Shown here piece by piece: positions 26,779 to 39,850 of a DNA stretch of 64,000 nucleotides (the stretch's first letter is position 1; each line of letters opens with the position of its first letter). Below the pieces are notes generated by a model. It was not told the origin of the DNA. It worked only from the letters and a program-made list of their open reading frames with translations, and ran no database searches. The translations under genes were made by a program, and so were the position numbers. Source of the DNA: Setophaga petechia (taxonomy: Eukaryota; Chordata; Aves; Passeriformes; Parulidae); assembly GCA_024362935.1 (NCBI GenBank), contig JANCRA010000005.1:17806235-17870234 (forward strand), read 5' to 3'.

Positions 26779-27411
26779 ACCCAGCAGCTGCTTTAGAAGC
26801 TGTGATTGAGAATTGTGGTAGCACAAACTATATTGTTGGTTTGCCCCTGAAACACGTGGAATTGTTACACTTCTTGTTTCTCCTATCTTTAAAATAATAC
26901 TGACAATAAGAAAAAAACAGTGGCCAAAAAAAGAAAACTCCTCACCTAAACAACCCTTGAAGAGCTTGCCTGAAGATGGGAGTCTTTCAATAGATAAGTC
27001 TTCTAGAACAATTTTTCTAGCAAAGTTCTCTGAAATAAAAATAAAAGCAACTCTGCAGGATGAGTGACCATCTGAAGTCGCCAAGGGATGGAGCAATCCA
27101 TGACTGCTACAAAAAGTCATCACAGCTGTGCTCGTCTTGGTGGCACCATGCCCCAAGCAAAGGGATGCCTCTGTATTTACAGAATCCCCAGCTGAGACCC
27201 GACCCAAACCATCAATAATTCTATAGCTTTGAAACAAATGAATGTTACTTTGAAAGCTTTCAGACAATCTCTTAATAGGGAGCCAATTCTGCTCTGAAAT
27301 TATGTCCCCATGGCTTTTAACAGAGCCAATATCTGCTAAATATTTCATAGTCCAGACCTCTTTTAAGGGAGGAACAGAGCCAGGTACCTCTTTACCTTGT
27401 TTCTGAATTTC
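26779..27411 (-). other. Longest open reading frame in the window, 211 codons, unknown
   Basis: On the minus strand the frame is open from just after a TGA (27412-27414) to the stop at 26776-26778. The first ATG is at 27346-27348, giving a 190-residue frame. A donor-like TAG|GTGAGG occurs inside near 26945, and acceptor-like CTCTGTTCCTCCCTTAAAAG lies near 27360-27380. The predicted sequence has mixed, protein-like composition with no low complexity, but no domain I recognise. It could be an exon of a transcript crossing the region on the minus strand, a remnant of an old mobile element, or chance. I do not call it a gene. Confidence 0.2.
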
Positions 27412-30400
27412 TCAGGTGCTGGTTCAAGTGTGAAATGAACTTCCTTAGAAAGGAAATCCCACTTCTTCACCTTTGAATTTTTTATATACAAGCATTGCAG
27501 TATATACAGTTGGTGACAAACTGTGTTCAATACTACTACTCTAATTTCTAGCTATGATTTAGGCAACTAAAACTGCAAGAGGGATGCACCTCTGTTCTGG
27601 AAATTACCCCTCTTTTTGGAACAGAGATCTGGACTTAATTGTTATACAAGAATCACAGGTTAACATATTTAAATTTTTTCATCCACATTAGATACATTGC
27701 CCGTTTGTCAGGCAAATGAGACAGAGTAGCCAAAGTCTGCCACAGTCCTTCACCATAAGCAAGTGATATTTGACAGGTTTTTGCAAACTGTGCAAAGCTT
27801 GAGAGCTCCCCTTCTGTAGGGAACAGTATGGCAATGCCCAGAGCACCTGCAGACAGAGAAAGAGGACATTTCCTGCTGAAGATGGTGATTCAGTCACCTT
27901 TGCTACTTCATGTAATTCTAGTTAAACATTCCTTATTTTCAGTGCTTTCAGCATGGCTGTCAACTAGTCACTAATATAACCCGCACATTCTGTGTTACTT
28001 GTCCCTGGATTTTCAGTCCAGGAAAGGAAATCAGATTTCAAATGAAGTTTTAAGTATGATGTGGAAAAAATAGAGTCCCCAGCATGAGCCTTATGGTGCA
28101 TAACAACAGACCCCTTAATTCCTCACAGCTCTTAACCTTTTGATACCCTACTTTGAACTTCTGTAAAACTAGGATGCTGACCTGCTTCGTGGGTGGGTGA
28201 TTATAACACTGAATTAATATTTGTAAACTACTGTGATACATTTGAATGAAAAATTTAGAACTGTAAAGAATTATGATTATGATGAACCTCCAATTCTTTT
28301 TTAAGTTGTCCATCTGTCATTATAAACCAACTTGAAGTAGGCTATTATTCAAAAAGCTTAAATATAGTTGAATACTAGTTATCAAGACAGACCACTGTTT
28401 TAGCTTAGCAAGTAGTGAAATGGAAAGAAAGCTTCACTTGTATTTTAAGGACCTTTTCTATTTATACGGCTTTTATACCATGATAAATGGTACAGCTGTT
28501 CTGTAAGATACCCCCGTATTGTTATAGAGAAGAACTTCAGATTTAACCTGACCTACTCAGAATGGATATCTACACTACAGTATGTCATGAGACCTTTGTG
28601 ATACTTCTTTGATAATTTTTTGCAGACCTCCATTAGAAACATGGAAAAGCTACTTCAAGAGTGCACACTTACAGCTTACTGTTTACCTATACACTCATAA
28701 GATCAAAACCCCTGGTCTTACTGTTTTTGTTAACAAGGAGCACTAAAAGTCTTCCCACATACTGAGTTTTGGTTTCCATTTTACAATCTGAGATGACAGA
28801 CAGCACAAAAATGATGAGAAAACTGTGGGGAGGCTTCCAGAAGATTGATTCTCTCATCAGCTGATTCTTTTCTAGTTAGTCTTTTATTGACTACAAAGGT
28901 ATAGCCAATGCAGAAAAGGAAAACCAGACTGCCCTGTTTAATCCTGGGGGCATTGGCAAAAGGTGATCACTTTTTGAGAAAACAGAGGCCTACAAGGAAA
29001 TCAGCACGCTGTATGAGCCGTTAAGCTGATTTAAACACACAGGGGATGCCTGGGGTTGAGCTCAAGATCTCTGAGGTGTGAGATGAGAGTGAAGCCATTG
29101 CACAGACTAATATTACTGAGCTTTAGTAGCAGGTGGCATAGTTGATCAGTCAGGAACCTGTCATTTGGAGAACAGACCAATAGATCTGAGAGGTATGAAA
29201 AATCCTCCCTTCCTCCCCCCTCTTCCTTACCACGAATAAAAATATCACGATTATGAAGTTTAGAAATTACAATCTAAAATTTACGACAATTTATGAAGTT
29301 ATAAGCAATAGGAAAAAAAACCAGAATATGGTTACAGAGCACACACGAGCAAAACATATAAAACTATTTTTAAAACAATTGTAACCATGATTGCAATAAC
29401 ACTATCTGCAATTCTGACACATAGGAGTCCATTAAAAACCATGATCAGATGGTAAAAAGGAAATATACAATGTTCCAGCACAGCAATATTTACTTTGCAT
29501 TAAAATCTGTACTTTATCATGAGAAACACGTTCTGCAGCTTATAAACTGTGTGCATGCTTATAGCAACTATAGGGAACTTGTAACGGTTTCTGCTATGTG
29601 CTTCTCCAGCAAACAAGCCACCATTGAATGGCTAAAATTAGAAGAAAAATTTCACTGCTCTTTCTGCCGATATCACATTTTTCAAAACTCAGTTTTCCTG
29701 CCCTTTTCCTCATTTTATCTTAACTGTCCTCCAAAATTTCAGATAAAAACCTATTACTGCTATTTGGCAGGCATAAGGTACCTAGGCAAGGTAGGCAAAA
29801 AAAAAAATTTGTTCCCATTCCACAGACACAAATTTCAGCTGCCTTTTGCACAAACAAAACTGTAGACACACTTCTGATAAACTAACTACTCATTCATGGA
29901 TTAGTTGGTTTTAAAATTTCAGCATAAAAGCCTGTACAATGGTGTATCTTAACAAGTGGCTAATGTTAATAACCAAAATAATTGTGAATACTTTCTAGCT
30001 CATATTTCAAAGACCAGCATTTATGTATACTGGGAGATCTTGTATAATTTGTGACTACCTTCACATTTAAAAGCACAAGGTAACAAATCAAATGGACAAT
30101 AAATGCATGAAATTTAAGGTTAAATATTTTGAATACATATTTATTTTTCTGAGGAGATATAATTTAAGGTCTCTGAAATAGAACAAATATGGATAATGTA
30201 CATATCTCTGGTATACCAGGTAGAAATGCACAATAATTGCAAACTCAATTTTAACTTACTAAGTTCGCACGAGTGAAATAAAATTGCATGCAAGACAGAT
30301 TATCCCATGAAAGAAAGTTGCCCTCTAGACGGGATTTAATAGAGCACATAAAGGACTATCTCCTAAAACTGTCTTTTTTTTTTAAAGTGGACAATGTTGT

Positions 30401-32779
30401 GGAATATTGTAATTCTACCTGATAGAGGTGTCCATACAGCAGCAACCACTAACCCACTGCTGATATGACATGGCTGCAAGACCAAAAATTTTGTAAATGG
30501 TGAGATTTTTTTGTCCCTACTCTTGAATGTCAAGTTAGCCAATTCTACAATCAAACATGACAGCAAAGTCATTTACTGTATCTTTAGTTAGCTTAATAAA
30601 TTAAGCACTGCTTTTACAACTAAAAATACACTCATTTTATTCTGAACTAAATTTTGATTGCTTGCATAAAGTGTATTATCTTAAAGTCTTCAAAAAGTCT
30701 ACAGAAAGAATCAACCTTCAATCTTGTAAGTAAAGTGCCAAGCACACTTTCAGGCTGGGAGAACACACTTATTTCAAATTACTATTAGCACAAAAATAAA
30801 TAACATTAGCCTTGAGTCTACAACACCTTTGACTTGATAAGAAATACCTTCACTCTTATGAAACTAGAATAAAACTTAGGAATTGAGAATGTAAGAACTA
30901 CCAGAGAGAATACCCATGGTTTTGAGTCTATCTCCAAAGCTGTTGCCTTTTTGGGTCCTAGATTCAGCAGTAAAATATTTTTTAGAAGCTGCTTATGGAA
31001 CCACTGATTTCTGAAAGGATGTTAGTGTGGAGCCCTTACTAGATACAGTTTTGCACATATTGTACCAGTGCATCATACTACTAAATGCTTCAGATAAACC
31101 GAAAACCAGAACACATGGCACACAAGATGTCGTTACCAGCTTGCTAAAAGAAGGATTCATATGAAACTACATGCCATCAATATGTTGCTTCCCAAAAATA
31201 GTAGTTTGTGGATGCATAGTTAAGACCATGACTGAAGATTTTTCTTTTCGTACATTTAAATCTGAATCAAGCAAACAGCAAAATTTTCATTGACAAAGGG
31301 ATGGGAGTGGCTGACTTGGTTTTTTTCATCTCACTTCTTCAAAATTAACTCAAATGACCATATGTTTGGACTCTCTATTACACTATGACTAGCCTGGTGC
31401 CAATGTAGCTTTTTAGATGCAGACAGAGAAACATTTTCTGAAAACAACATTAGAAACAGACTCTTCAAAAGGGATATAAAACTCAACTGTTTTCTAGCTA
31501 TTATCTTCCTTACAAGACACAATCTTTTTTTATGCTGTCCAGGCTAAACCATACCTGAAACCTTCCAAAAGAATGAAGGTTTCATGAAATCTGCAAAGTT
31601 GAGAGATAAACTGAAGTGTATCAGAGGCATAACCAAAATACCTTGGCAAATTCCTGCATTATTTCACACAAAATAATTTCATTTTGAGAGTGGAAAATTG
31701 TGATATGGCAACCAATGCAACCTTCATTGCTATTCTCCTTAACTTACCCCCAGCTGAAAGTTTTCTTCAAACTGATTTCTGTAGTTGGTACTAAGTTAGC
31801 AGGTTTACAATGAGCCTTACATTGTGATCAACCACCTAGGTGAACTTTGCAAAGAAAAAGGACACTATTATTCCTAAGACTGTAGCGTGTAAGTGCTACT
31901 TCATGGAGGAACAGGTTACTGATCCAGTCTGGTACACCGTGTGCTATGCACACATCTTTCTCTATGGTGCATGTCATTTGCATTTGTTACAGACAGTTAC
32001 TGAGAACTTGGGGTTTTGTCTCAGATTTTCACCACTAGATTCCCTTTCAGTCACTGACATGCAGCTCAGGATAGCATACCTCTTATTGACACTGTGGAAT
32101 AAACAGTACATAAAGCACATAGATGACTTTAAAATTCACATTTCTGAAGTGGAACATAGTTCTTCAGTATCAGACCAGGAGTAACCTATCCTCTTCCTTT
32201 GAGGTTTTCCTTAACCTCAATTTTCTTATTACTCCTTCCACACAAAGAATTTACAGAAACTCTGTGTTTGGAGATTCTGCCATTACAGATCACAGATTAC
32301 TTGAGCATATACATATATATAATGGCAAATCTATATCTGTATATACTCTGGTTATTAAAGTGAAGTTGGTTACTTCCATTTCCACTGCTGCATTTTGGGC
32401 TTCATGCTCACCCATTCTCTGGCGCATAATACTCTTTTTAGAAGATTAAGAAAAACCCTTCCTGATCATTGCTCATTTCTCAGAACAGAGGTGTTAGAAC
32501 AAAATTCTCCACCCTCTAGCCTTGATCTTAGTGTATGTTTTATCCTACCCCTTCATGGCAATGACACCAACATTAAAAGAGAACAAAAAAAGGAGCAGTA
32601 GCAGCAAAAATGTTGAAGAACCTAATGATATAAAGATTGTTAAAAGTGACAAAACAGACCACCTTTCCTTCCCCCCAGGAAATATGACAATTATTTCAGC
32701 AGACTCAAGATATTAACTTCATTTTATAACATTGAAGGCAATATCAAAATACACATCTTCAACAATGATAACAATATAG

Positions 32780-32799
32780 ACACACACACACATATATAG
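32780..32799. repeat. (AC)n/(AT)n compound microsatellite
   Basis: About six AC units run into ATATAT. Read directly. Confidence 0.85.
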
Positions 32800-34850
32800 A
32801 CAAACTACTTGTATTTTTGTAAAGCAAGATTTTCCCCTAACTCAGTAAAATCCATGTTAACTTGACTCCTCAAAACAAACGTTTAAAAACAGCTGAATGC
32901 CACATCTTTCTCTTGCCTTTATAAAAGAACAATACATCAATTTTGAGACCTAAAATAACTTGTAATTTTTTTAATGCTTTTTTAATTCTGTATTTGACTG
33001 GTCACTGATGACCCCTCCTTGCCACAGCTTGAGTTGCTGAGGCTGTGAAAGCACACCGGAGTAACCAACCAATGACATTATAGAACAATGAGAAGGTCAA
33101 AGTTGCATTGCATATTGCTGTCCTTCTTCCAGCAATGCACACCTCATCCAAACAGGAAAAATTAACCCTTTACTCATATTTCTTATTACTCAAGTACAAC
33201 AGCACTCAATGTCCTGCTAAGCCAGAGCAAGAAAAGTAGGGTAAAATTCTTGGGGAAAAGCAGTTATAATTAGGGTATTGCTTGCCCCCTCATTCTGCCT
33301 TTTGTGTCCAAAAAAAAAAAATAAAAGTTGCTAGTGAGGAGGACATAGAAGTGTCTTTTGTTATCTAAAGAAACGAACTATAGTTTTCATCTCACTAGGG
33401 GTTTCCACAGTAAATGGAGCTTTTCTTTCTTTCAGTCTTATTTTAACAGTTCTCAGACTGACAAGCTGTTATAAGCATCAAGTTATCTTCTGTTGGAACT
33501 GCAATAAGGAAAAGGTCCTATCTTTATCCCTCAAGACAAAAAGAATTAATTTTAACATAAAAGCAAAAAGAGACGCAAGTGTGGAAAAACATCAAATAGT
33601 GATTTTCAATATAGGCATAGCAAGAGCTTATAAAAATGCAATGCTTAAAATACTTTCATATTCAGACATGAGAATGCACAGAGATATACATAAATAAATT
33701 GTATATCATATATGCATATGTTTGTGTATATTTCATAGGTTCAAATAAAGTGATTGCTGTGCTTTTCTACTTAAATTCCAGGCATCTGATATTAGTTTCT
33801 TAAGTTAATGAGCCTTCACCTTATCTTGCTGCCCATATTGTATATGTTTTGCAAGCTGCCAGCTGTGCATCGGAGCTGCCTCAAAAATTTCATGTTTGCT
33901 TATAAGCAAAAAAAAATGCAACAAGAACTTAAGATCCCTGAAATTTACAAAGTAATGAAAGAAATTCCCCTTATTTGTTCATATTTATTCTAGTCTCATT
34001 TTACTTTTTTTTAATAAAAGAAAAATGCTCAGAATTACCTATGTTTTCACTGGAAGGGGAAAAATAAATTTTAGTCTCACATATTCACGGGTCTGATGGA
34101 AAGATTTCCTCCTCCATGATATAAGCAGCAGTGATTCAGGCCATGTGGGTGCTGGCTGGCTGGTAGGGCACTAGAGCTGAGGAAATAACTCCATCTGAGA
34201 GCTCCCCAGCTGAATGAAGAAGCCAACCAAGGACAGTGGGAGCCAGAAAAAGAGAAATAGAAACACACAAGAGAAATGTCTTTTGTCAATTCTCCTTAGA
34301 CTTAGGCTCTTTCATATTTTTCTGAGTACTAAGACCAGCATCATTTTCTTTTTTTTCCCCCCAGATACAACAGTGTTGAGAAGAACAACTATTTGCATAG
34401 ATTTAAAATGACAGCACTCTTCCTACTGGTAACAGGATATACAAATTCAGAGGGTTTCCCACAAAGCTAAATGGAAACTTTTGGCTCAATTCACATTTGA
34501 GTCAACAGGAGCTCTTAATTTCCTCCAGATTTCTGTTTGAGACAGGAAATCCAGTAATTATTGCTATGTCTCAAAATTTTACTTGCCTGGTAATACATTT
34601 CATTTTTGATAGAAAGATAAAATATCACAAGTATTCCCTCATTATAAATTCTTATGGCACAGAATGATAGAGTGGGTATTACGCACAATCTATACTTTTT
34701 TAGCACTAATTTCATGTGAATTGTTTAGTCAAATATGGATAGGTTAAACAGAGAATTGAAAGAAATCAGCAATTACTTGAGGAAGATATTAACAATATGC
34801 TGTAATGCCCTAAGACTGAACAATAAACTTGTGAGTCTTCTTTCCAAATT

Positions 34851-34980
34851 TAAAAAAGGCAACAAAAACCACCACAAACAAACCACACAGAGCAAACTCC
34901 TCTTTCCCCCCACACAAAAAATCCGACAAGGCAAAAAAAAAAATCAAACAGAGCAAACCAAACACCTTAACAAAAACAGA
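34851..34980 (+). repeat. A/C-rich low-complexity tract
   Basis: About 130 bases of mostly A and C with few G and T, interrupted by one C/T-rich island near 34898-34912. It underlies part of a lysine/asparagine/glutamine-rich frame that I regard as spurious. Confidence 0.75.
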
Positions 34981-37900
34981 GCTTGTTTATTATTTATAAC
35001 AAATAAAATCACTCTATCTGTCACTCACCCATTGGGGAAAATGCTACCACTGTTCCAGCTGCAGAAAAGGCCATATGCAAGGTATTTTGCTTTAGTTGTA
35101 TGGGATGGGGGAATCACCAGAAATAAAGGCAGAAGGATAATTAGGTAACGAAAAAATGCACTTGCCCTTTGTGCCCTCACTTTATTTTCTACTCAGATAT
35201 CTGTCATTGATTTCCAGTAAGAAGGAAACTGAGAACTCTGGTCCTTTGTTTTCATTGCTCTGGAGATACTAGGGAGCAGAAGACCCACCAGACTTTAGTT
35301 TGGATTAGGCCATAAATGTAGAATTTAGTTTCTCATGGCTTTAGCTGTGATATGCTGAATGAGAAAGAGATAATGGGATACGCTTGCATTAAACCCTCCT
35401 TGGTGACTGCAATTACAGGAGTAAAGCTGACTGTTCCTTATATATTACACCTCTTCAAGAAAAGCACAAAATATTTTTAATTATGCTGGTGCCTACTAGA
35501 TAAACTACTCTGAATGAGACTGTGCCTGCTGAAGGATGAGACAGATGAGAAAGAGGCAGAAGCCTGTGTAGGTTGGTCCAGTGCCAAAGCTGGATGACAT
35601 GGCTAAAACAATAAAACAAAACCAAGGTTAACCTCACAGTAATTTTAGCAATATTAGAGAGCCTTCAAGCAGAGGTGCAGTGATGCCAAGTGGAGGTGAT
35701 CGCATTTTAATTTCTTTCTTTAATCAAATATATCCAAATACATCTTCCCTAAATAGCAAAACATATCAACAGCCAAATAGAAGATCATGCACAAAAGACA
35801 AAAGATCACATTCCTCAAAGTCTGAGAGGTTTATGCATAGTCGTGCCACATTCTTCAATCTTCAAAGGAGGTCATTCATATAAATTCAGTAAAGACAGTA
35901 ATGTGTGAATCTGATGCTACCCTGACCCCTCTTCCACCTTCGAAAGCGACTCTAAAAGCTTAAACAGTAAAATTCAAGCAAAAAGGCACCTCCACTGCTG
36001 CCAAAGAGATAGATAGCCTATGCCTGAACTCAATTTACAAAACAGAGACATCACTGTATGTTAGCCACTTTAATAGATTCAAGTTTATTTTCAGAATATA
36101 CATCTACCCCTTCAACAAACTGCAAAGCACAAACAGAATAAAAATGCTGACAGAGACAGCATCCTATAAGTGAAACAGGCAATGGAAAGAAAAAAATTTT
36201 AAAATAATAATAATTGCTTTATTTTCACAGCAAATGAGGAGTTTTACCTTCAGAGCTTGCCACAGCAGGAACAAAAATAATGCTTGTAAATCTACTAATC
36301 CAGAAGGAAAAAAAATATATATTCTATATATTGCACCTGTTCACACTCAATATACTGCAGAAACCTGTCAGGAGCTCTGATACAGTCACCCTCATGTCTA
36401 ATTCCATTATATCAGATGAAACACTACAAGCATTCATACAAGACCAACCCTACCCAAGAAATATCAAGAAAAACCTACAGCAGTGCAGGTGTCTGTAGGT
36501 CTGAAGCATTGCAAGAACACTAACAAGCTGCAAGCTACCAATGAATGTGGAAATGGCAGTGAACAGGATTGCTCTCAGTTTATGAGCCTTTTTCATAGAG
36601 CTGCTCCCAGTGACTGAAAGTTAGAACACTGCCTTACCCAGTAGTGCTTGTGCTACACAGCAAGAGGCAGGGGGCCATGAAGGCTGAGGAAACTAAAACA
36701 CACCAAGAAAATAGTGACAAACGTTCATCATATGTAGTCACCTTTCCCGCAGATGAGCAAGAGTTGGGAAATAGTTCTAAGCCAGAGACATTGCTAGAAG
36801 GGAGCAGAACAAATGCAAGGAAAACCTTTCTGGCTGGTTACCAACGCTGTGGAAAAGGTAGCAACAAATTGTTCTTGATACTAAACAATCCACTCCCCCT
36901 ACAAACTATTTGAAAAGTCTCAGGCTGTTGGTTTTCTACCTGGAATTAAGTTTTCTTCTTGTACCTTGGAATGTAATGTAAATTAAATGTAAAGTAGAGA
37001 ATATTTTCAAAGAAAATCTTTTTGATGCTTCTTTGTGCCATAAAAGTATCTGTTCAACATATTCTAATCTGTTTAATTTTGAAGGTAATTACTTAATATT
37101 CTTAGAGATCATTTCACAAAGACAAAAAAATAATTACAAATATAGAATTTCGAAAGATCGTTTTTATTCTCCCTACTGACAGAAATAAGCAAAAGGATAA
37201 AATGGTGAGTCACATTTCCTTCCATTCACTCAATAAATCAAGTGCAGAGATGAAAACACACAAAAAATATTAAGACTAAGCTTGAAAGAGTATTGATTAA
37301 AATATCTCCAGAAAACAGAGAGGAAGCAAGGGCTTTATATTATAATAAATTGATGCTACCACCAAACCTGGCTAGAAATATTTTATCAGTGTTGTATATA
37401 AATAATAATAGAATAAGATAGAATAAAAATGCAATATTAAAAGAACAAAAATATCTACATAAGACTTCATGATTTTAATTCCTTTTATACTCTGTTTGCT
37501 AACGAAACTCAAGAAAGAATTAACTGAGTTTATATTTTCTCAAAGTCAGTTACCAATTTGGTATTGGTACATCATTATTTTAAGCTGACTTCACACACAC
37601 AAAAAATTTAAAAGTAGCCTGCATATTCTTTGAGAAGGATTTAATCCCTACACTAAAGTCTAGTAAAATCTTTCTCTCCCATTTTGAACCACCAAGTCAG
37701 GCATATATATAGAAGAAATTAAATGCAGACTTGCTCCACAAATACAAATTTCTCCTACATAAATTATGTTTATCTAGCACTTAGCAAAAGATCATCTCTT
37801 TTTAATTCTTCTTACTTTCCCAAATTAGAATAAATTTCTTAGAAATAACTAGGATGGGTCAAAAATATATATCAGTCAGAGAAAATTCCAGTCTAATGTG

Positions 37901-39689
37901 CTGAAATCCTAGAATTCAAATTCAACTAAATGAGAATGGGTTCTAAGGCATAGGAGGTGAAACAGCTTATTCCACTGAATTCAGGATGACAGGAAAAAAA
38001 TCATGAAAGTAGACAAGATGAGTAGAATAATTTTTCTGTTGGAACACAGCACAAAAGAACTCTTCAAAGAACTTTTTTAACATCGAAAGCTTCTTCTTGG
38101 AAGTACTGATTTTGCTTGGAAATGTATCCTTTTTTCTAGATTATTTGAGCTTCTCTAAATTAAGCCTTGAGTGTACTAATATACTGGGGAGTGAGGTGGG
38201 AAGAAAAAATGTTGATGACTTTTATCAGCAAAAAACCAAGAAAAGCCACAAGATCTCCCGTATGTAGTGAGCCATTTCCTGCTTCTTTCATTTGTCAAGC
38301 AGTTTTCCACACTTATAAGCATCCAACTCCTTGAAACCAAACACCTCAACTAGGCAGGATACATTTTCTGTGGCATTCAATTGGGAATGTGTATTCAGAG
38401 AAGAATAAAACCATCACTGTCTTATAAGGTTCCCTCACGGTGCTACAGGCAGGTTTGGTTTGTTTAGAACAAGTCCTCTGTTGCACAGCATCATGGAAGT
38501 TTAGAAGGTGGAGAAAAGCAGTCCCTGTTGTTCTCAGACTCTACCAAGGGGCAGAGTTTTTAGGGAAAATTTAAGAATCTCCAAAATTAGATTTTACTAT
38601 TTCTCTAAGAACATACACTGCACAATTTATCTGCCTCATGTGAAATGCTGTTGGGGATAACTATTATCTAAATTACTGCAAATTAGGTACATTTTAACCC
38701 CAAGGTTGTGATGGACAAAGGCAAGAGCATCACACTGCATTCAAGATCCTAAAACACCTGAACAAAAAAGTCTGACAACTAATAGAATGTTTTTTTTTCA
38801 ATTTTAACTAACAGGAAAGCCAGCTACAGGCAGTTCAGATGCAGTACTTGCAATGGAATCCTGTAAAAGTGGAAAAATAATTCATCTCTCAAAAAATTGA
38901 AAAACTCATTTCCATCTTTATTACTCATCATGCAGTTAATATAGTACTCCATCAAGGATTAGCAACATGTATGGATACCAAAATCAGGTATTTACAGAGA
39001 TGCTGAATTTTTAAAATAGAGACTTACCGGACATAAACAAGAACAAATATTTTCTGCAAACCAACAATGCAAAAGCTTCATTTGGTTTGACTGAATTTCA
39101 TCCCAATACCTACAGACAGGTTCATTCATACCCAGGTATTCTATAAACAGGGAATTACTAATTCCTAGGATTACATAACTCAAAATGTATTTCATATGTT
39201 GTGTTACAAATATAATTGTGTGTTTTGTTGCACATTATTTAAAATAATTCTCTTGGATTTCACTAACATTTCAATACTCTTTCAGTGATTATTCAAAGGA
39301 GAAATTACTGCTTACAGGAGTTGCTTAATACTTCCAAAAAGGAAGGGAGAAAAAAGGGAAGATTTTTATTTTCCATGAAAATTTCTCATTTTTCTCATAT
39401 CCTAATATTTCTAGTAATGGATCACGTCAGCAGTCCAGTATTCTGCAGTAAGAGAGAGAGCAAGCATCATTTTCTGCTCTTGACAAGCTCCCCCCTAAAT
39501 GTGCCTCTTAGATGTAATGCCCTATGTCACTGCCTAGCTCTGTGCAGCTTCTGTTTCCATGGCTGCTTTTAAAGGTTTTAAAGGCTCCTTTTCACCTGGA
39601 AATGTAAATTTGGAAACTCTATCAGGAGGATTGCCTAGTAAGTATTTTTAATCAAAAACTAAATTTTAGGGGATATATTTATAGCGAGC

Positions 39690-39850
39690 TTGCCTTAATA
39701 CAACTCACAAAATTGCAAACACATCAGTTTTGCACACATAAAACCTACATTTGTGCAAATAAACAGGGCAGTTTGCAAATGTTAATTTGACCAATCATCT
39801 GGTTTGGGTGTACAAATTCAGATTTGCCATGTGTGCAATGCCTGAGTGGG
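39690..39850. promoter_or_regulatory. Cluster of TTGCA/TGCAAA words, possible enhancer
   Basis: Within about 160 bases the words ATTGCAAAC, TTTTGCACAC, TTGTGCAAAT, GTTTGCAAATG, ATTTGCCATG, GTGTGCAATG and GGGCAAATTT recur on both strands, together with ACCAATCA. C/EBP and POU factors bind TTGC-GCAA or ATGCAAAT-like words. The clustering is seen; regulatory use is inferred and weak. Confidence 0.25.

Noticed and set aside
29449..29865. 138-codon plus-strand frame
   Set aside because: Its composition follows the AT-rich sequence; no homology is recognised and no supporting signals are present.
36644..36913. 89-codon hydrophilic frame with an acceptor-like CCTTACCCAG before it and AAAAG|GTAGCA near its end
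   Set aside because: It begins at GTG, the splice signals are weak, and no family is recognised. I kept it only as a remark.
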